This document shows, in pieces, positions 24,384 to 33,437 of a stretch of DNA of 46,287 bases. The notes beneath the pieces were generated by a model. It was not told where the DNA came from, searched no databases, and saw only the letters and a program-made list of their open reading frames with translations. The DNA is taken from positions 1-46,287 of the forward strand of contig SPJP01000023.1 of assembly GCA_006844665.1 (NCBI GenBank). Reading direction: 5' to 3'. This DNA is from Paracoccaceae bacterium. Lineage in GTDB: Bacteria > Pseudomonadota > Alphaproteobacteria > Rhodobacterales > Rhodobacteraceae. The translations under genes and the position numbers were made by a program. Position 1 is the first letter of the stretch. Every line of letters starts with the position of its first letter.

Positions 24384-24869
24384 TTACAGGTCGCTGGGCG
24401 TCACGAAATCAGCTAGGGTACCAGACCCTTCGGCCAGATTGCCCCAATCACCAGCTTCGAACCTCAATACGCAGACGGACGCCGTGGGGAACCGCATGAA
24501 CTGCTCATGCTTGGGCCACTGGGCGCAAAGCTCTGCGCTCAGTTCGCCAATTCCAGGGTTGTGGCCAAGGACCAGCACGCTGTCAGCGCTGATTTTCGCG
24601 ACCTCGGCCAGAATTTCGTCGGGTTCGGCCAAATACAGGCTGGCCAGTGTTTCGTGCTTGGTGTCCAGCCCCAGCAAAGCCCAGGTTTCCTGGGTGCGCC
24701 TTGCGTCAGACACCAGCGCCACGTCCGGCACATATCCCTTTTCCGCCAGCCAGGCGCCGACCATGGGGGCTGCTCTTTGTCCGCGCTTGTTCAGCGGGCG
24801 GTCACGGTCACGCAGATCGGGATTGTCCCAACCGGATTTGGCGTGGCGCATTAAAATAAGCGTTTTCAT
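24384..24869 (-). CDS. SixA-like histidine phosphatase
   Basis: A 161-residue protein of the histidine-phosphatase (phosphoglycerate mutase) superfamily. The catalytic motif LMRHAKSGWD gives Arg8-His9, and the second His lies in VLVLGHNPGIGEL. Its size and the RHAKS motif fit the SixA phosphohistidine phosphatase branch. The target is unknown here; E. coli SixA acts on phosphotransfer proteins. It is the last gene of the argB operon, overlapping the Fe-S protein gene by ATGA. Confidence 0.9.
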   Translation of the reverse strand: MKTLILMRHAKSGWDNPDLRDRDRPLNKRGQRAAPMVGAWLAEKGYVPDVALVSDARRTQETWALLGLDTKHETLASLYLAEPDEILAEVAKISADSVLVLGHNPGIGELSAELCAQWPKHEQFMRFPTASVCVLRFEAGDWGNLAEGSGTLADFVTPSDL

Positions 24870-25525
24870 GGGTTTCCTAGAAACAGTGACATGTGAAAAG
24901 CAGATTGATCAGGCGAACGTCCAGCCCCCATGCTAACCGGACAGGCCCGGCGGACAAGGCATCCCTTGCTGCAAGCTTGGCCTGCATCGCTGCGCATATG
25001 GGCCTTGCAGCGGGGAACGTCATAAGGGGCGGTGCCTGATAAGGCCTGAACAGGGCAGGCCGTCAAGCAAGGCTTGGCCGTGCAGGTGTCACAAGGACTG
25101 GCAGCGGGCAAAGGGGGCAGATCCAGCCGTTCGGGCAAGGCCAATGCGCCCCGGTAGGAAATCATCATGCCCATCGTGTCGTGCACCAAAGGGCCGGTTG
25201 GCGATTGCCAGGCGCGGCCCGATCGTTCGGCCCACCGCAGAAACGGCGCATAGGGTGGCCCACCAAAGGGGAACAGGGCCAGTGCGCCGAAACGGTCTGC
25301 AAGCGCCCCGATGGTTCGGCGCGACCAGCGGTCCATGGGATCGGGTTGGCCGTCGGTATACTCGTCCGAGGATGTGAAACTGGACCAGAACAGGTCCGGT
25401 GCAGGGCCCAGCAAAACCAGCGTTTGGCACTCATCCGGCGCGCCATCATTCTCATTTGTATGAAACGCGCCGACGCAGTCCAACTGCACCGCCCGTGCCG
25501 CAGCCTCTAGCTGGGCGTAGCTCAT
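24866..25525 (-). CDS. 4Fe-4S ferredoxin-type protein (QueG-like fragment family)
   Basis: A 219-residue protein with eight cysteines in the C-terminal third: Cys145, 148, 153 and 157 (CxxCx4Cx3CP) and Cys173, 185, 189 and 195. They probably hold two 4Fe-4S clusters. The cluster region recalls epoxyqueuosine reductase QueG, but the protein is much shorter and I see no cobalamin domain. Its function is unknown. Start ATG 25525 overlaps the argB stop (ATGA) and its stop overlaps the SixA-like gene (ATGA), so all three are coupled. Confidence 0.82.
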   Translation of the reverse strand: MSYAQLEAAARAVQLDCVGAFHTNENDGAPDECQTLVLLGPAPDLFWSSFTSSDEYTDGQPDPMDRWSRRTIGALADRFGALALFPFGGPPYAPFLRWAERSGRAWQSPTGPLVHDTMGMMISYRGALALPERLDLPPLPAASPCDTCTAKPCLTACPVQALSGTAPYDVPRCKAHMRSDAGQACSKGCLVRRACPVSMGAGRSPDQSAFHMSLFLGNP

Positions 25526-26388
25526 GTCTCGCGGATCAAAGAGCCCGCGCCATGGGCGGTGAACAGCTCTAGCAAGCATGCATTTGGCACGCGCCCGTCC
25601 AAAATGACCACGGCCCGCACGCCACCGTCCAAGGCTTTTAGCGCGGTTTCGGTCTTTGGGATCATGCCGCCTGCGATCACGCCGCTTTTGGTCAGCTCGT
25701 TCACTTTCGCGCGGTTCAGCTCGGTCACGACCTCGCCCGTGGCATCCTTAACGCCTGCCACATCGGTCAGCAGCAAAAAGCGGTCAGCTTTCAGGGCGGC
25801 TGCGATGGCCCCCGCCGCCGTGTCGCCGTTGACGTTAAAGGTTTCGCCATCCCGGCCCGCACCGATGGGCGCGATGACAGGCACGATTTCGGCGGCAAAC
25901 AATTGTTTTAACAGGGCGGGGTCGACCTCGACCGGGTCACCGACAAATCCCAGCTTGGGCGAGGCAGGATCACACACCATCATATTGGCGTCCTTGCCCG
26001 ACAAGCCAACAGCGCGTCCGCCTTGGTTGTTGATCGCCTGGACGATGCGCTTGTTCACCCGCCCAGACAAAACCATTTCCACGACCTCGACGGCCGCTTC
26101 ATCCGTTACCCGCTTGCCATCGACGAATTCAGATTCGATGTTCAGCCGGTCCAGCATGTCGTTAATCATCGGCCCGCCGCCATGGACAACCACGGGGTTT
26201 AAACCGACCTGACGCATCAAAACGATGTCGCGGGCAAAACTGTCCATCGCTTCGGCGTCGCCCATGGCGTTGCCACCGAATTTGATCACGACGATCGAGT
26301 TGTCGTAGCGCTGCAGGAAAGGCAACGCTTGGTTAAGGGTACGCGCCGTGGCGATCCAATCGCTTTGCATAACGGTTTGCTTCTTCAT
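25522..26388 (-). CDS. argB: Acetylglutamate kinase
   Basis: A 288-residue cytosolic enzyme for the second step of arginine synthesis, phosphorylating N-acetylglutamate. Conserved parts are [11 protein letters not shown] (phosphate binding), [30 protein letters not shown] and [14 protein letters not shown]. It starts [11 protein letters not shown]. It follows engB after 96 bp; that gap contains a stem GATCCCG...CGGGATC. Confidence 0.96.
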   Translation of the reverse strand: MKKQTVMQSDWIATARTLNQALPFLQRYDNSIVVIKFGGNAMGDAEAMDSFARDIVLMRQVGLNPVVVHGGGPMINDMLDRLNIESEFVDGKRVTDEAAVEVVEMVLSGRVNKRIVQAINNQGGRAVGLSGKDANMMVCDPASPKLGFVGDPVEVDPALLKQLFAAEIVPVIAPIGAGRDGETFNVNGDTAAGAIAAALKADRFLLLTDVAGVKDATGEVVTELNRAKVNELTKSGVIAGGMIPKTETALKALDGGVRAVVILDGRVPNACLLELFTAHGAGSLIRET

Positions 26389-26484
26389 TTCTGGGCCTGT
26401 GTGATGCTGCCTTGTTGCTTACGCGATGGGCGCGCAGCTGCCAAGGGCTGGGCGACGATCCCGCCGTCAGAACCCTAGCCGGGA

Positions 26485-27132
26485 TCAGACGAGCGTGGCG
26501 ATGATAGCGCGCAAGGTGGCGATGCCGTCGCCCTTTTCGGACGAGGTCACAACCAGTTCCGGGAATGCAGCCGGGTGTTTGGACAGGGCTTTGCGCACAT
26601 TGTCCAAGGTCTTTTCCAGCTCGGCCGGTTTGACCTTGTCGGCTTTGGTCATCACGACCTGGAAGGTCACGGCGGACCGGTCCAACAGGGCCAAGATTTC
26701 CGCGTCCACGGCTTTGACCCCGTGGCGAGAGTCGATCAGCACGAAGGCGCGGCGCAAGTTGGCGCGCCCTGACAGGTAGGATTTCAGCAAGCGTTGCCAT
26801 TTGTCGACCACGGCGACAGGCGCGTTGGCAAAGCCGTAGCCTGGCAAGTCCACCAAGTAACGTTCTTCGCCCATGGTGAAAAAGTTGATCTCTTGCGTCC
26901 GGCCTGGCGTGTTTGACGCCCGCGCAATCGCCTTACGGCCTGTCAGCGCATTGATCAAAGACGATTTCCCGACATTCGAGCGCCCCGCAAAGCACACCTC
27001 GATCCGGTCATCAGGGGGCAGGCCAGACATCGCAACGACGCCCTTCAGAAAGTCTACGGGGCCTGCAAAAAGTTTGCGCCCGAACTCTTCAGTCTCGGCG
27101 TCTTGTTCCGCAATCGGGAAAGGAAGTTGCAT
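26485..27132 (-). CDS. engB: Ribosome-biogenesis GTPase EngB (YsxC/YihA)
   Basis: A 215-residue GTPase needed for late 50S assembly. The G1 motif is AGRSNVGKSSLIN, G3 lies in VDLPGYGFA, and G4 in VMTKADKVK. The N-terminal extension holds the typical LFAGPVDFLKGVVAM. It starts within the MOSC stop (TAATG) and is coupled to it. Confidence 0.95.
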   Translation of the reverse strand: MQLPFPIAEQDAETEEFGRKLFAGPVDFLKGVVAMSGLPPDDRIEVCFAGRSNVGKSSLINALTGRKAIARASNTPGRTQEINFFTMGEERYLVDLPGYGFANAPVAVVDKWQRLLKSYLSGRANLRRAFVLIDSRHGVKAVDAEILALLDRSAVTFQVVMTKADKVKPAELEKTLDNVRKALSKHPAAFPELVVTSSEKGDGIATLRAIIATLV

Positions 27133-27893
27133 TACAGAACCTCTACCGGGTCGCCTTGGGTCAGGCGGCCACCTTTGATGACACTGGCATAAACACCGAA
27201 ATCCTGATGCCCCCAGTTGGTTTGCAACGCGGCCAAAGTATCCAGATCCCGCTGTCCTGTCAGGGGGTTGGCCATTGTTGCCTTGCAGCGGGTGATCGGC
27301 TGATGCACGTGAAAAACGGCCTCGCCAATGCGGATATCTTTGCCCACCCAGTCCATTTCAGACCAAGCGGGCAGCTCGTCCAGCCACAGGTTACCACGCC
27401 AGCGATGAACCGACAAATCGGGCGCGTCCATTGCGGCCGCCACGGCGTCATGGCTGGCTTGGGTGTGGATCGACACCCAAGGATGGGGCACATCGGTCTG
27501 GGCACTGCCTGCGTGATGGATCACTTGCGTCGGTTCGGATACATCCAGCGGCCAGATCGCGCGCAGCCACTGGACCAGCGCGTCCTGGCCATCTGCGGTG
27601 TCAATCTGAATCTCTAGAGGATCCGTATCGGGGTGGGTCAGACGCAAGATCTGGGCGTCCTCATCAAACTTGGCAACCACCGCCATCAACGAAGGGCCGG
27701 TGACCCCGCGCAGAAAGTTGGCTTTCTTGGCCCAGGACTGTTTCAGATCTGTCGCCCGTGATCGGCTATGGGCTACCGCATAAGCGCGGTCCCAGGGAAT
27801 GATCTTCCCGGCTTCCAAGATCACGCCTCGCAGCACCTGCCGCCCGATCGCTTTGACCGGGTGGCGGTAAATCTGCGCTAAAAGGCCGGTCAT
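27132..27893 (-). CDS. MOSC-domain protein
   Basis: A 253-residue protein with an N-terminal MOSC beta-barrel part (MTGLLAQIYRHPVKAIGRQ) and a C-terminal MOSC domain including PITRCKATMANPLTGQRDLDTL with a conserved Cys. MOSC proteins bind sulfur or molybdenum cofactor, but the substrate here is unknown. Its start overlaps the yidC stop by ATGA and its stop overlaps the engB start. The linkage yidC-MOSC-engB-argB is one I expect in Rhodobacteraceae. Confidence 0.88.
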   Translation of the reverse strand: MTGLLAQIYRHPVKAIGRQVLRGVILEAGKIIPWDRAYAVAHSRSRATDLKQSWAKKANFLRGVTGPSLMAVVAKFDEDAQILRLTHPDTDPLEIQIDTADGQDALVQWLRAIWPLDVSEPTQVIHHAGSAQTDVPHPWVSIHTQASHDAVAAAMDAPDLSVHRWRGNLWLDELPAWSEMDWVGKDIRIGEAVFHVHQPITRCKATMANPLTGQRDLDTLAALQTNWGHQDFGVYASVIKGGRLTQGDPVEVL

Positions 27894-29704
27894 TTCTCGT
27901 CCGGTTTCTTCCGCTTGAAGCTGGATTTGATATTGCCGAACAGATCAGGCTTGGACCCATGGCTGCGCATGATCAGATACTGCTGGGTGAACGTGATCGT
28001 GTTGTTCGCGATCCAGTAGACCACCAAGCCGCTTGCAAAACCGCCCAGCATGAACATGAACACCCAAGGCATATAGGCGAAAATCATCGCCTGGGTCGCA
28101 TCGGTGGGTGCCGGGTTCAGTTTCTGCTGCAACCACATGGAAATACCCAGCAGCAAAGGCAGAATACCGATAAACAGGGTCGCCATTAGGGTTCCGGCCT
28201 CGGGGCCTGCGATGGGCAGCAAGCCGAACAGGTTCATGATCGAGGTCGGGTCCGGCGAGGACAGATCCTGGAACGGGCCAAAGAACGGCGCGTGGCGCAA
28301 TTCGATGGTCACGAAGATCACTTTATACAGCGAGAAGAAGATCGGAATCTGCAGCAAGATCGGCAAACACCCGGCGGCCGGGTTCACTTTGTTGGTCTTA
28401 TACAGCTCCATCATGCCTTGCTGAAGCTTTTGCTTGTCTTCGCCGGCCTTCTCTTTCAGGACTTCGATTTCAGGCTGAAGCTCTTTCATCCGCGCCATCG
28501 AGACATAGGACTTATAGGCCAGCGGCAGAAGCAGCGCTTTGATCATAAGGGTCAAAGCAATGATCGCGACGCCCATATTGCCGATGATACCATGCAGCCA
28601 ATGCAGAACCGCAAAGATCGGCTTGGTCAGGAAGAAAAACCAACCCCAGTCGATGGAATCCAGAAAGCCCAGGATGCCGGTGTCGTTCTGATAGCTGCGA
28701 ATGACTTCCCATTCTTTCGCGCCAGAAAACAGCTGCGAGTCGACAGAAACGGTGGTTCCAGGCTCGACCGTCTGGGTGGGTTGGCGGATTTCAGTTTGGT
28801 AGATCTGGGCATTGTCCACATATTTCGCGGCGGCGGTAAAGCCTTGGCCCGGCGCGGGGATCAATGTTGTCATCCAGTTTTTGTCAGTAAAGCCCAGCCA
28901 GCCATTGGATTCGACGGTAAAGACCGATGCCCGGGCGGCTTCGCGGTCGACATAATCAAAGTCGGTCATGTCGTCATAGTCAGCTTCGATCAGCTCGCCA
29001 TCGGTCATCCCAACGACGCCTTCGTGCAGGATGAAAAAGTTGATGGTGTCGGGTTCGCCGTGGCGCGCGATAATGCCGTATGGCTGTACCCGGGCTGCAG
29101 AAGACCCCGCATTTTCGACCGACTGCGAGACCGAGAACATATATTCTTCGTCAATCGAGATTGTGCGGCGGAAGGTCAGGCCCTTGGCGTTCGACCAGAC
29201 CAAAGTCACCGGTGTGTCGACGGTCAGCGTTTCGCCGCTTTCGACGGACCACTGGGTGTTGGCGCCGGGCACATCGTCGAATGTCAGGTCGCCGCCGGGG
29301 GTCCAGCCGTAAAGGGCATAATAAGCATTGGGCTCGCCCACGGGGGACAACAGACGCACGATAGGCGATTCCGGGTCCAGGGTTTCCTTGTAGGATTTCA
29401 GCGACAGATCATCGATCCGACCACCCAGCAAAGAGATTGAGCCGGTGAGTTTTTCTGTTTCAATAGGCAGGCGCGGTGCCGTAGCGGTGCTGCTTGCTTC
29501 TTGGGTCGTCGCCGCGTCGCCGGGTGTGACGACCGAAGGGGGCGTCAGGGCCAGCGTTTCACCCGTTGTCGCATCCGTGCTTTGCGTTGTTTGCGTGGCA
29601 GGATCGACGACGGCTTCCTCTGGCGGGAACAGCAGGAACCAAACCAAGATGACGAGGAAGCTCAACGCCGTAGCGAGGATCAGGTTTTTGTTCTGGTCGT
29701 CCAT
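27890..29704 (-). CDS. yidC: Membrane protein insertase YidC
   Basis: A 604-residue inner-membrane insertase acting alone or with SecYEG. It has an N-terminal membrane helix (residues about 6-24, LILATALSFLVILVWFLLF), a large periplasmic domain to about 345, then the conserved membrane region with KSYVSMARMKELQPEIEVLKEKAG and QIPIFFSLYKVIF. A basic C-terminal tail (SSFKRKKPDEK) fits ribosome contact. ATG 29704 (MDDQNKNLILA) is chosen by family; the ORF opens three codons earlier. No SD is evident. Confidence 0.96.
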   Translation of the reverse strand: MDDQNKNLILATALSFLVILVWFLLFPPEEAVVDPATQTTQSTDATTGETLALTPPSVVTPGDAATTQEASSTATAPRLPIETEKLTGSISLLGGRIDDLSLKSYKETLDPESPIVRLLSPVGEPNAYYALYGWTPGGDLTFDDVPGANTQWSVESGETLTVDTPVTLVWSNAKGLTFRRTISIDEEYMFSVSQSVENAGSSAARVQPYGIIARHGEPDTINFFILHEGVVGMTDGELIEADYDDMTDFDYVDREAARASVFTVESNGWLGFTDKNWMTTLIPAPGQGFTAAAKYVDNAQIYQTEIRQPTQTVEPGTTVSVDSQLFSGAKEWEVIRSYQNDTGILGFLDSIDWGWFFFLTKPIFAVLHWLHGIIGNMGVAIIALTLMIKALLLPLAYKSYVSMARMKELQPEIEVLKEKAGEDKQKLQQGMMELYKTNKVNPAAGCLPILLQIPIFFSLYKVIFVTIELRHAPFFGPFQDLSSPDPTSIMNLFGLLPIAGPEAGTLMATLFIGILPLLLGISMWLQQKLNPAPTDATQAMIFAYMPWVFMFMLGGFASGLVVYWIANNTITFTQQYLIMRSHGSKPDLFGNIKSSFKRKKPDEK

Positions 29705-29853
29705 GCGTCGCACACCGTTATTTGCTTGAAACCATATCCGCGTGGTTCAACCGAGAACATGGGCCAAGGTCAAGCGGAATCCAAAGGATTGGCTGGGCCT
29801 GCGTCCCTGTTGCTCAGGCGCGTCGCGTGCAAGTGGGCCAAATTAAAGGGGGA

Positions 29854-31407
29854 TCAGGCGATTTTGGCGGGTTGCGGCGTGGTTCTGGTGGGCACAGGGT
29901 TGTCGGCCTCGAATGTCTGCAACCAAGATGTGATTTTTTCTGGGGGCATCGGGCGTGCAATGCCGAATCCCTGAATCGAAGGGCAACCAAGCTGGGACAA
30001 GGCAAGCTGCTCGGCAGGGGTTTCAACCCCTTCGGCCAACACGTCCACCTTTAGCTGCTTGGCCAGGGTCAGGATCGCGCCGATCATACGCTTTTGTTCC
30101 GGATCTTGATCCACTTTTTGGACAAAGCTTTTGTCTATCTTGATCCGGCTGACGCGGAACCGGCGGATCGAGGAAATAGCCGCATTCCCAGTGCCAAAAT
30201 CATCCAGATCAATCCGGCAGCCCAAGACGCCCAGGGCCCGGATGTTTCGAACAATCAGGTCATTGTCCGTTTTCGAGACGACATTTTCCAATACCTCGAC
30301 GCAGAGCCGGTCCGGGGCAATGTCGAAGCGGTCGAGCTCCCATTTGATCTTGTCCAACAGGCGGGGGCTGCGCAATTCAGCCTCGCCAAAGTTCACGCCG
30401 ACGCAGGGCACGCAAAGACCGGCTTCATCCCAAGCGTGTAACGCTTTCAGGGCATTGGATAGCATGACCTCTGACAAACGTTCGGACCTGCCGGCTGCAT
30501 TTATAGCAGGCAGAAAGTCCGACGGTGCAATCGGGCCCTTTTCACCATTGGTCCATCTTGCCAAAGCTTCCATCCCGACGATGCGGGTGCCGTCGACGGA
30601 TACTTGCGGCTGCATCCATGCGGTGATTTCCCCGTTGTCGAGCGCCATTGAAACCTCGTCCGCCAGGGCGTGGTCGGGCCGGGGGGTCAGGGTCATATCG
30701 GGGGAATATACTTGCAATGTACCGCGTCCGCCCGCCTTGGCATCTAGCCGCGCCCGTTCAGCGGCAGCCAGCATTTTGGGACCTGTCGGGTTGGGCACAT
30801 TGCGCGGCAAGGCAATGCCAATAGTGGCGCTGGTATAGGTCGTTGTCCCGTCCACGACGATAGGGTCGGACAGGGCGCGGGATGTACGTTCGGCAATGGC
30901 CAGAACCGCGTCGAAAGTCAGATGATCTGACCCGATCAGATGCACGGCGAAGGCATCCGCTTCCAGTCGGCACACCAGATCGCCGGGCCGAAGGCAGCTT
31001 TGAATACGGTCTGCAACAGTGCACAGCAATTCGTCGCCGGCCTGCTTGCCCCAACGTTCATTAAACCGATGGAAATCATCCAGATCATAAACGACGCAGG
31101 CCGAAGTCTGATGCGCCGCCCCCGGCGCCCCGAGGCTGTTGTTGATGGCCAGCAGCAAAGCGGATTCGTTGGGCAACTGGGTCAGGGGATCTATCGCGGG
31201 CGTCGCCATACGATTCGTAGTCCGGTCTAGTTTCCAAGAGAAAGAGATCGCCAGTACAACAACTAGCATCGTCAGAGACAACGAGGACCCGGTTAGCCCC
31301 CAAGAATAGGCTAGGGCGGTTGCGACAGGGACCAAAACCGCCGGCGCAGGCCGCGCGAGCGTTGATTCCAGAATGTTGGACATACGCGTCAAGGCATCTG
31401 TTCCCAT
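29854..31407 (-). CDS. Membrane GGDEF-EAL protein, probable c-di-GMP phosphodiesterase
   Basis: A 517-residue protein with two N-terminal hydrophobic helices (about 20-58), a GGDEF domain (about 70-235) and an EAL domain (about 245-500). The GGDEF site is degenerate (RLEADAF, residues 147-153), so cyclase activity is unlikely. The EAL site is intact: E280-A281-L282, IDLDDFGTG at 399-407, KIDKSFV and AEGVET. It probably degrades c-di-GMP, with the GGDEF part possibly regulatory. It lies between ttcA and yidC, an unusual place. Confidence 0.9.
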   Translation of the reverse strand: MGTDALTRMSNILESTLARPAPAVLVPVATALAYSWGLTGSSLSLTMLVVVLAISFSWKLDRTTNRMATPAIDPLTQLPNESALLLAINNSLGAPGAAHQTSACVVYDLDDFHRFNERWGKQAGDELLCTVADRIQSCLRPGDLVCRLEADAFAVHLIGSDHLTFDAVLAIAERTSRALSDPIVVDGTTTYTSATIGIALPRNVPNPTGPKMLAAAERARLDAKAGGRGTLQVYSPDMTLTPRPDHALADEVSMALDNGEITAWMQPQVSVDGTRIVGMEALARWTNGEKGPIAPSDFLPAINAAGRSERLSEVMLSNALKALHAWDEAGLCVPCVGVNFGEAELRSPRLLDKIKWELDRFDIAPDRLCVEVLENVVSKTDNDLIVRNIRALGVLGCRIDLDDFGTGNAAISSIRRFRVSRIKIDKSFVQKVDQDPEQKRMIGAILTLAKQLKVDVLAEGVETPAEQLALSQLGCPSIQGFGIARPMPPEKITSWLQTFEADNPVPTRTTPQPAKIA

Positions 31408-31450
31408 GGCTAAACTCGCCTCTGGGTAGCTGCGTTATCCTGACGAGCGG

Positions 31451-32320
31451 TTAATCCTGCTCGGCGAAACGTTTAGAATTTTCTTGATCCCCGGAGTTCG
31501 GCCGAAGCAAGCCCGCAAAATCAAATAGCTCTGGGTCCAGCATGTGGCTGGGACGTACCTTGGTTAACGCTGAAAACAGCTTTTGCCGGCGGCCGGGATG
31601 GTTGGCTTCCCAGCCGTCGATCATCCGTTTGACTTGCTGGCGCTGCAACCCGTCCTGAGAGCCGCAGAGATCGCAAGGAATGATCGGATAATTCAGGTCG
31701 CGGGCAAAGCGTTCGCAATCGGCTTCGGCCACATGGGCAAGGGGGCGATAAACGAACAGATCGCCTTCGTCATTGACCAGTTTAGGCGGCATGGTCGCGA
31801 CTTTGCCGCCGTGGAACAGGTTCATAAAGAATGTTTCCAGCATGTCGTCCCGGTGATGGCCCAGAACGACGGCGCTGCAGCCTTCCTCGCGGGCGATCCG
31901 GTAAAGGTTTCCGCGTCTTAGCCGCGAACACAGCGCGCAAAAGGTGCGCCCGGCGGGCACTTTGTCCATGACGATGGAATAAGTGTCTTGATATTCGATC
32001 CGGTGCTCGACGCCCATCTTGGTCAGAAATTCAGGTAGGACGGTGGCGGGAAAGCCCGGCTGGCCCTGATCAAGATTGCAGGCCAGCAAATCAACAGGCA
32101 GCAGGCCGCGCCATTTCAGTTCGGTCAGCACGGCCAGCAGAGTATAGCTGTCCTTGCCGCCCGACATGCAGACAAGCCAGCGGCTGCCGGGCTCGATCAT
32201 GCCGTAGGCGTCGATCGCCTCGCGGGTTTGGCGCACGATGCGTTTGCGGAGCTTTTTGAACTCCGTCGTCGAGGGCGCATCGTGGAACAGCGGGTGAATA
32301 TCGTTGTGATCGTCTAACAT
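31451..32320 (-). CDS. ttcA: tRNA 2-thiocytidine(32) synthetase TtcA
   Basis: A 289-residue PP-loop enzyme that thiolates cytidine 32 of certain tRNAs. SGGKDS lies at residues 53-58. Two CxxC pairs, Cys128/Cys131 (CALC) and Cys216/Cys219 (CDLC), supply the Fe-S cluster ligands. ATG 32320 ([12 protein letters not shown]) is taken because the longer ORF reads through yidD in another frame. It follows yidD after 53 bp. Confidence 0.94.
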   Translation of the reverse strand: MLDDHNDIHPLFHDAPSTTEFKKLRKRIVRQTREAIDAYGMIEPGSRWLVCMSGGKDSYTLLAVLTELKWRGLLPVDLLACNLDQGQPGFPATVLPEFLTKMGVEHRIEYQDTYSIVMDKVPAGRTFCALCSRLRRGNLYRIAREEGCSAVVLGHHRDDMLETFFMNLFHGGKVATMPPKLVNDEGDLFVYRPLAHVAEADCERFARDLNYPIIPCDLCGSQDGLQRQQVKRMIDGWEANHPGRRQKLFSALTKVRPSHMLDPELFDFAGLLRPNSGDQENSKRFAEQD

Positions 32321-32373
32321 GGCTGGGGATATGCCAGATTTTCTAGGGCGACGCCAAGGGCAATCGGCAGGGC

Positions 32374-32595
32374 CTAGTCGGGGACGTTGTCGATGCCCGA
32401 ACCACCCCAAGGATGGCAGCGCCCGATCCGGCGGATGGTCAGGTACAGGCCCTTTATGCCGCCATGTTTGGCCAAAGCTTCCATCGCGTAGGCGGAACAG
32501 GTGGGGTGGAACCGGCAGCCATGGCCGACCCAAGGGCTAAGCAGCAAGCGGTAGGCCCGGATGGGCAGCGATAGGATAAAGGCCAGCGGGGTCAT
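32374..32595 (-). CDS. yidD: Membrane protein insertion efficiency factor YidD
   Basis: A 73-residue YidD. The family signature is clear: [26 protein letters not shown], then [12 protein letters not shown]. It acts with YidC at the inner membrane. It overlaps the rnpA end by 4 bp (ATGA). The order rpmH-rnpA-yidD is the classic one, but here ttcA and a GGDEF-EAL gene separate it from yidC. Confidence 0.95.
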   Translation of the reverse strand: MTPLAFILSLPIRAYRLLLSPWVGHGCRFHPTCSAYAMEALAKHGGIKGLYLTIRRIGRCHPWGGSGIDNVPD

Positions 32596-32999
32596 TTGTG
32601 GATCTGCCGCAAAGCGTCTGTCAGATCGGCCTGGAGCAGATCAAAGGCGCGGCTGGCGGTTTTATCGCGCCGTCCGATCAGCACGTAATCCCAGCCTGGT
32701 TTCCCCGCTGATGGCAGGCCCAGACGGGCAATCTCGCGCAGCCGCCGTTTCGCGCGGTTTCGGGCCACGGCATTGCCGACCTTTTTCGAGCATGTGAACC
32801 CAATTCTGATCTTTGGATCGTCATCAGCGCGGTTGCGGGCCTGCAGGACAAAGGCGGGCATGTGCACGCGGCTAGCTTTTGCCGCTGTCAAAAAGTCGGC
32901 GCGCTTGCGTAACACCTCGACGCAAAACGACAAACCCGCCGGGCGAGCGGCGGGTGCGTCTAGATCAAATTCGGGATGCGTCGGCGCAGTCCCAGTCAT
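32592..32999 (-). CDS. rnpA: Ribonuclease P protein component
   Basis: A 135-residue basic protein subunit of RNase P. The signature RNRAKRRLREIARL is present, together with IGFTCSKKVGNAVARNR. The N-terminus is extended (MTGTAPTHPEFDLDAPAARPAG) before the usual VEVLRKRADFLTAAKASRVH, so a later start is possible. It is 5 bp from rpmH. Confidence 0.93.
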   Translation of the reverse strand: MTGTAPTHPEFDLDAPAARPAGLSFCVEVLRKRADFLTAAKASRVHMPAFVLQARNRADDDPKIRIGFTCSKKVGNAVARNRAKRRLREIARLGLPSAGKPGWDYVLIGRRDKTASRAFDLLQADLTDALRQIHK

Positions 33000-33004
33000 T
33001 AGGC

Positions 33005-33139
33005 TTAAGCGCTTAGGTGCTTACGGCCCTGTGCGCGGCGCGCGTTCAGGATCTTGCGGCCAGCTTTGGTGGCCATGCGAGCGCGGAAACCGTGACGGCG
33101 CTTGCGCACCAGGTTCGAAGGCTGAAACGTACGTTTCAT
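33005..33139 (-). CDS. rpmH: 50S ribosomal protein L34
   Basis: A 44-residue L34, read directly from the minus strand: it starts [20 protein letters not shown] and ends QGRKHLSA. This is the universal L34 sequence pattern. It heads the rpmH-rnpA-yidD operon. The ATG at 33139 is preceded by GGGAG, and a good promoter lies about 70 bp upstream. Confidence 0.97.
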   Translation of the reverse strand: MKRTFQPSNLVRKRRHGFRARMATKAGRKILNARRAQGRKHLSA

Positions 33140-33205
33140 ATGTCAAAACTCCCATCGGGCTGACCGCGTCCGAAAGGAATCGCCGTCATTTCAAGTCAAG
33201 CCCGG

Positions 33206-33234
33206 TTCATAGGGGCCGCATTTAAGTTCGTCAA
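33206..33234 (-). promoter_or_regulatory. Candidate rpmH promoter
   Basis: On the minus strand TTGACG (33234-33229), a 17-bp spacer and TATGAA (33211-33206). Both hexamers are close to consensus, and the site is 67 bp before rpmH and after the tRNA gene. The best-looking promoter in this part of the window. Confidence 0.6.
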
Positions 33235-33288
33235 CGTCCTAGACGACGTGACACCCCATCCGGTGTATTCGGTCCCAGAAAGGGGGAG

Positions 33289-33365
33289 TGGCGCGCTGGG
33301 GAGGATTCGAACCCCCGACCCCTTGATTCGTAGTCAAGTACTCTATCCAGCTGAGCTACCAGCGC
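33289..33365 (-). tRNA. tRNA-Arg (anticodon ACG)
   Basis: A 77-nt cloverleaf with encoded CCA. The acceptor stem is GCGCTGG/CCAGCGC, the D-arm GCTCAGCTGGATAGAGT, the anticodon arm CTTGA-CTACGAA-TCAAG gives anticodon ACG (wobble A usually edited to inosine, reading CGU, CGC and CGA), and the T-arm GGGGG-TTCGAAT-CCTCC. It lies between the sensor kinase gene and rpmH. Confidence 0.97.
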
Positions 33366-33376
33366 GTGAGGAGGGG

Positions 33377-33404
33377 GCATAAACCTGCCCCCACATGTTT
33401 GCAA
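33377..33404 (-). promoter_or_regulatory. Candidate tRNA-Arg promoter
   Basis: On the minus strand TTGCAA (33404-33399), a 16-bp spacer and TTATGC (33382-33377), just 11 bp before the tRNA 5' end. The spacer-to-start distance is what a tRNA promoter needs. Confidence 0.45.
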
Positions 33405-33437
33405 GTGGATTTCGCAAGGTTTTTTGTCGTTTCGATA

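Noticed and set aside
28292-29440. Long plus-strand ORF opposite yidC
   Set aside because: It is fully antisense to yidC, His/Gln/Arg-rich and without a family, as expected of a shadow frame.
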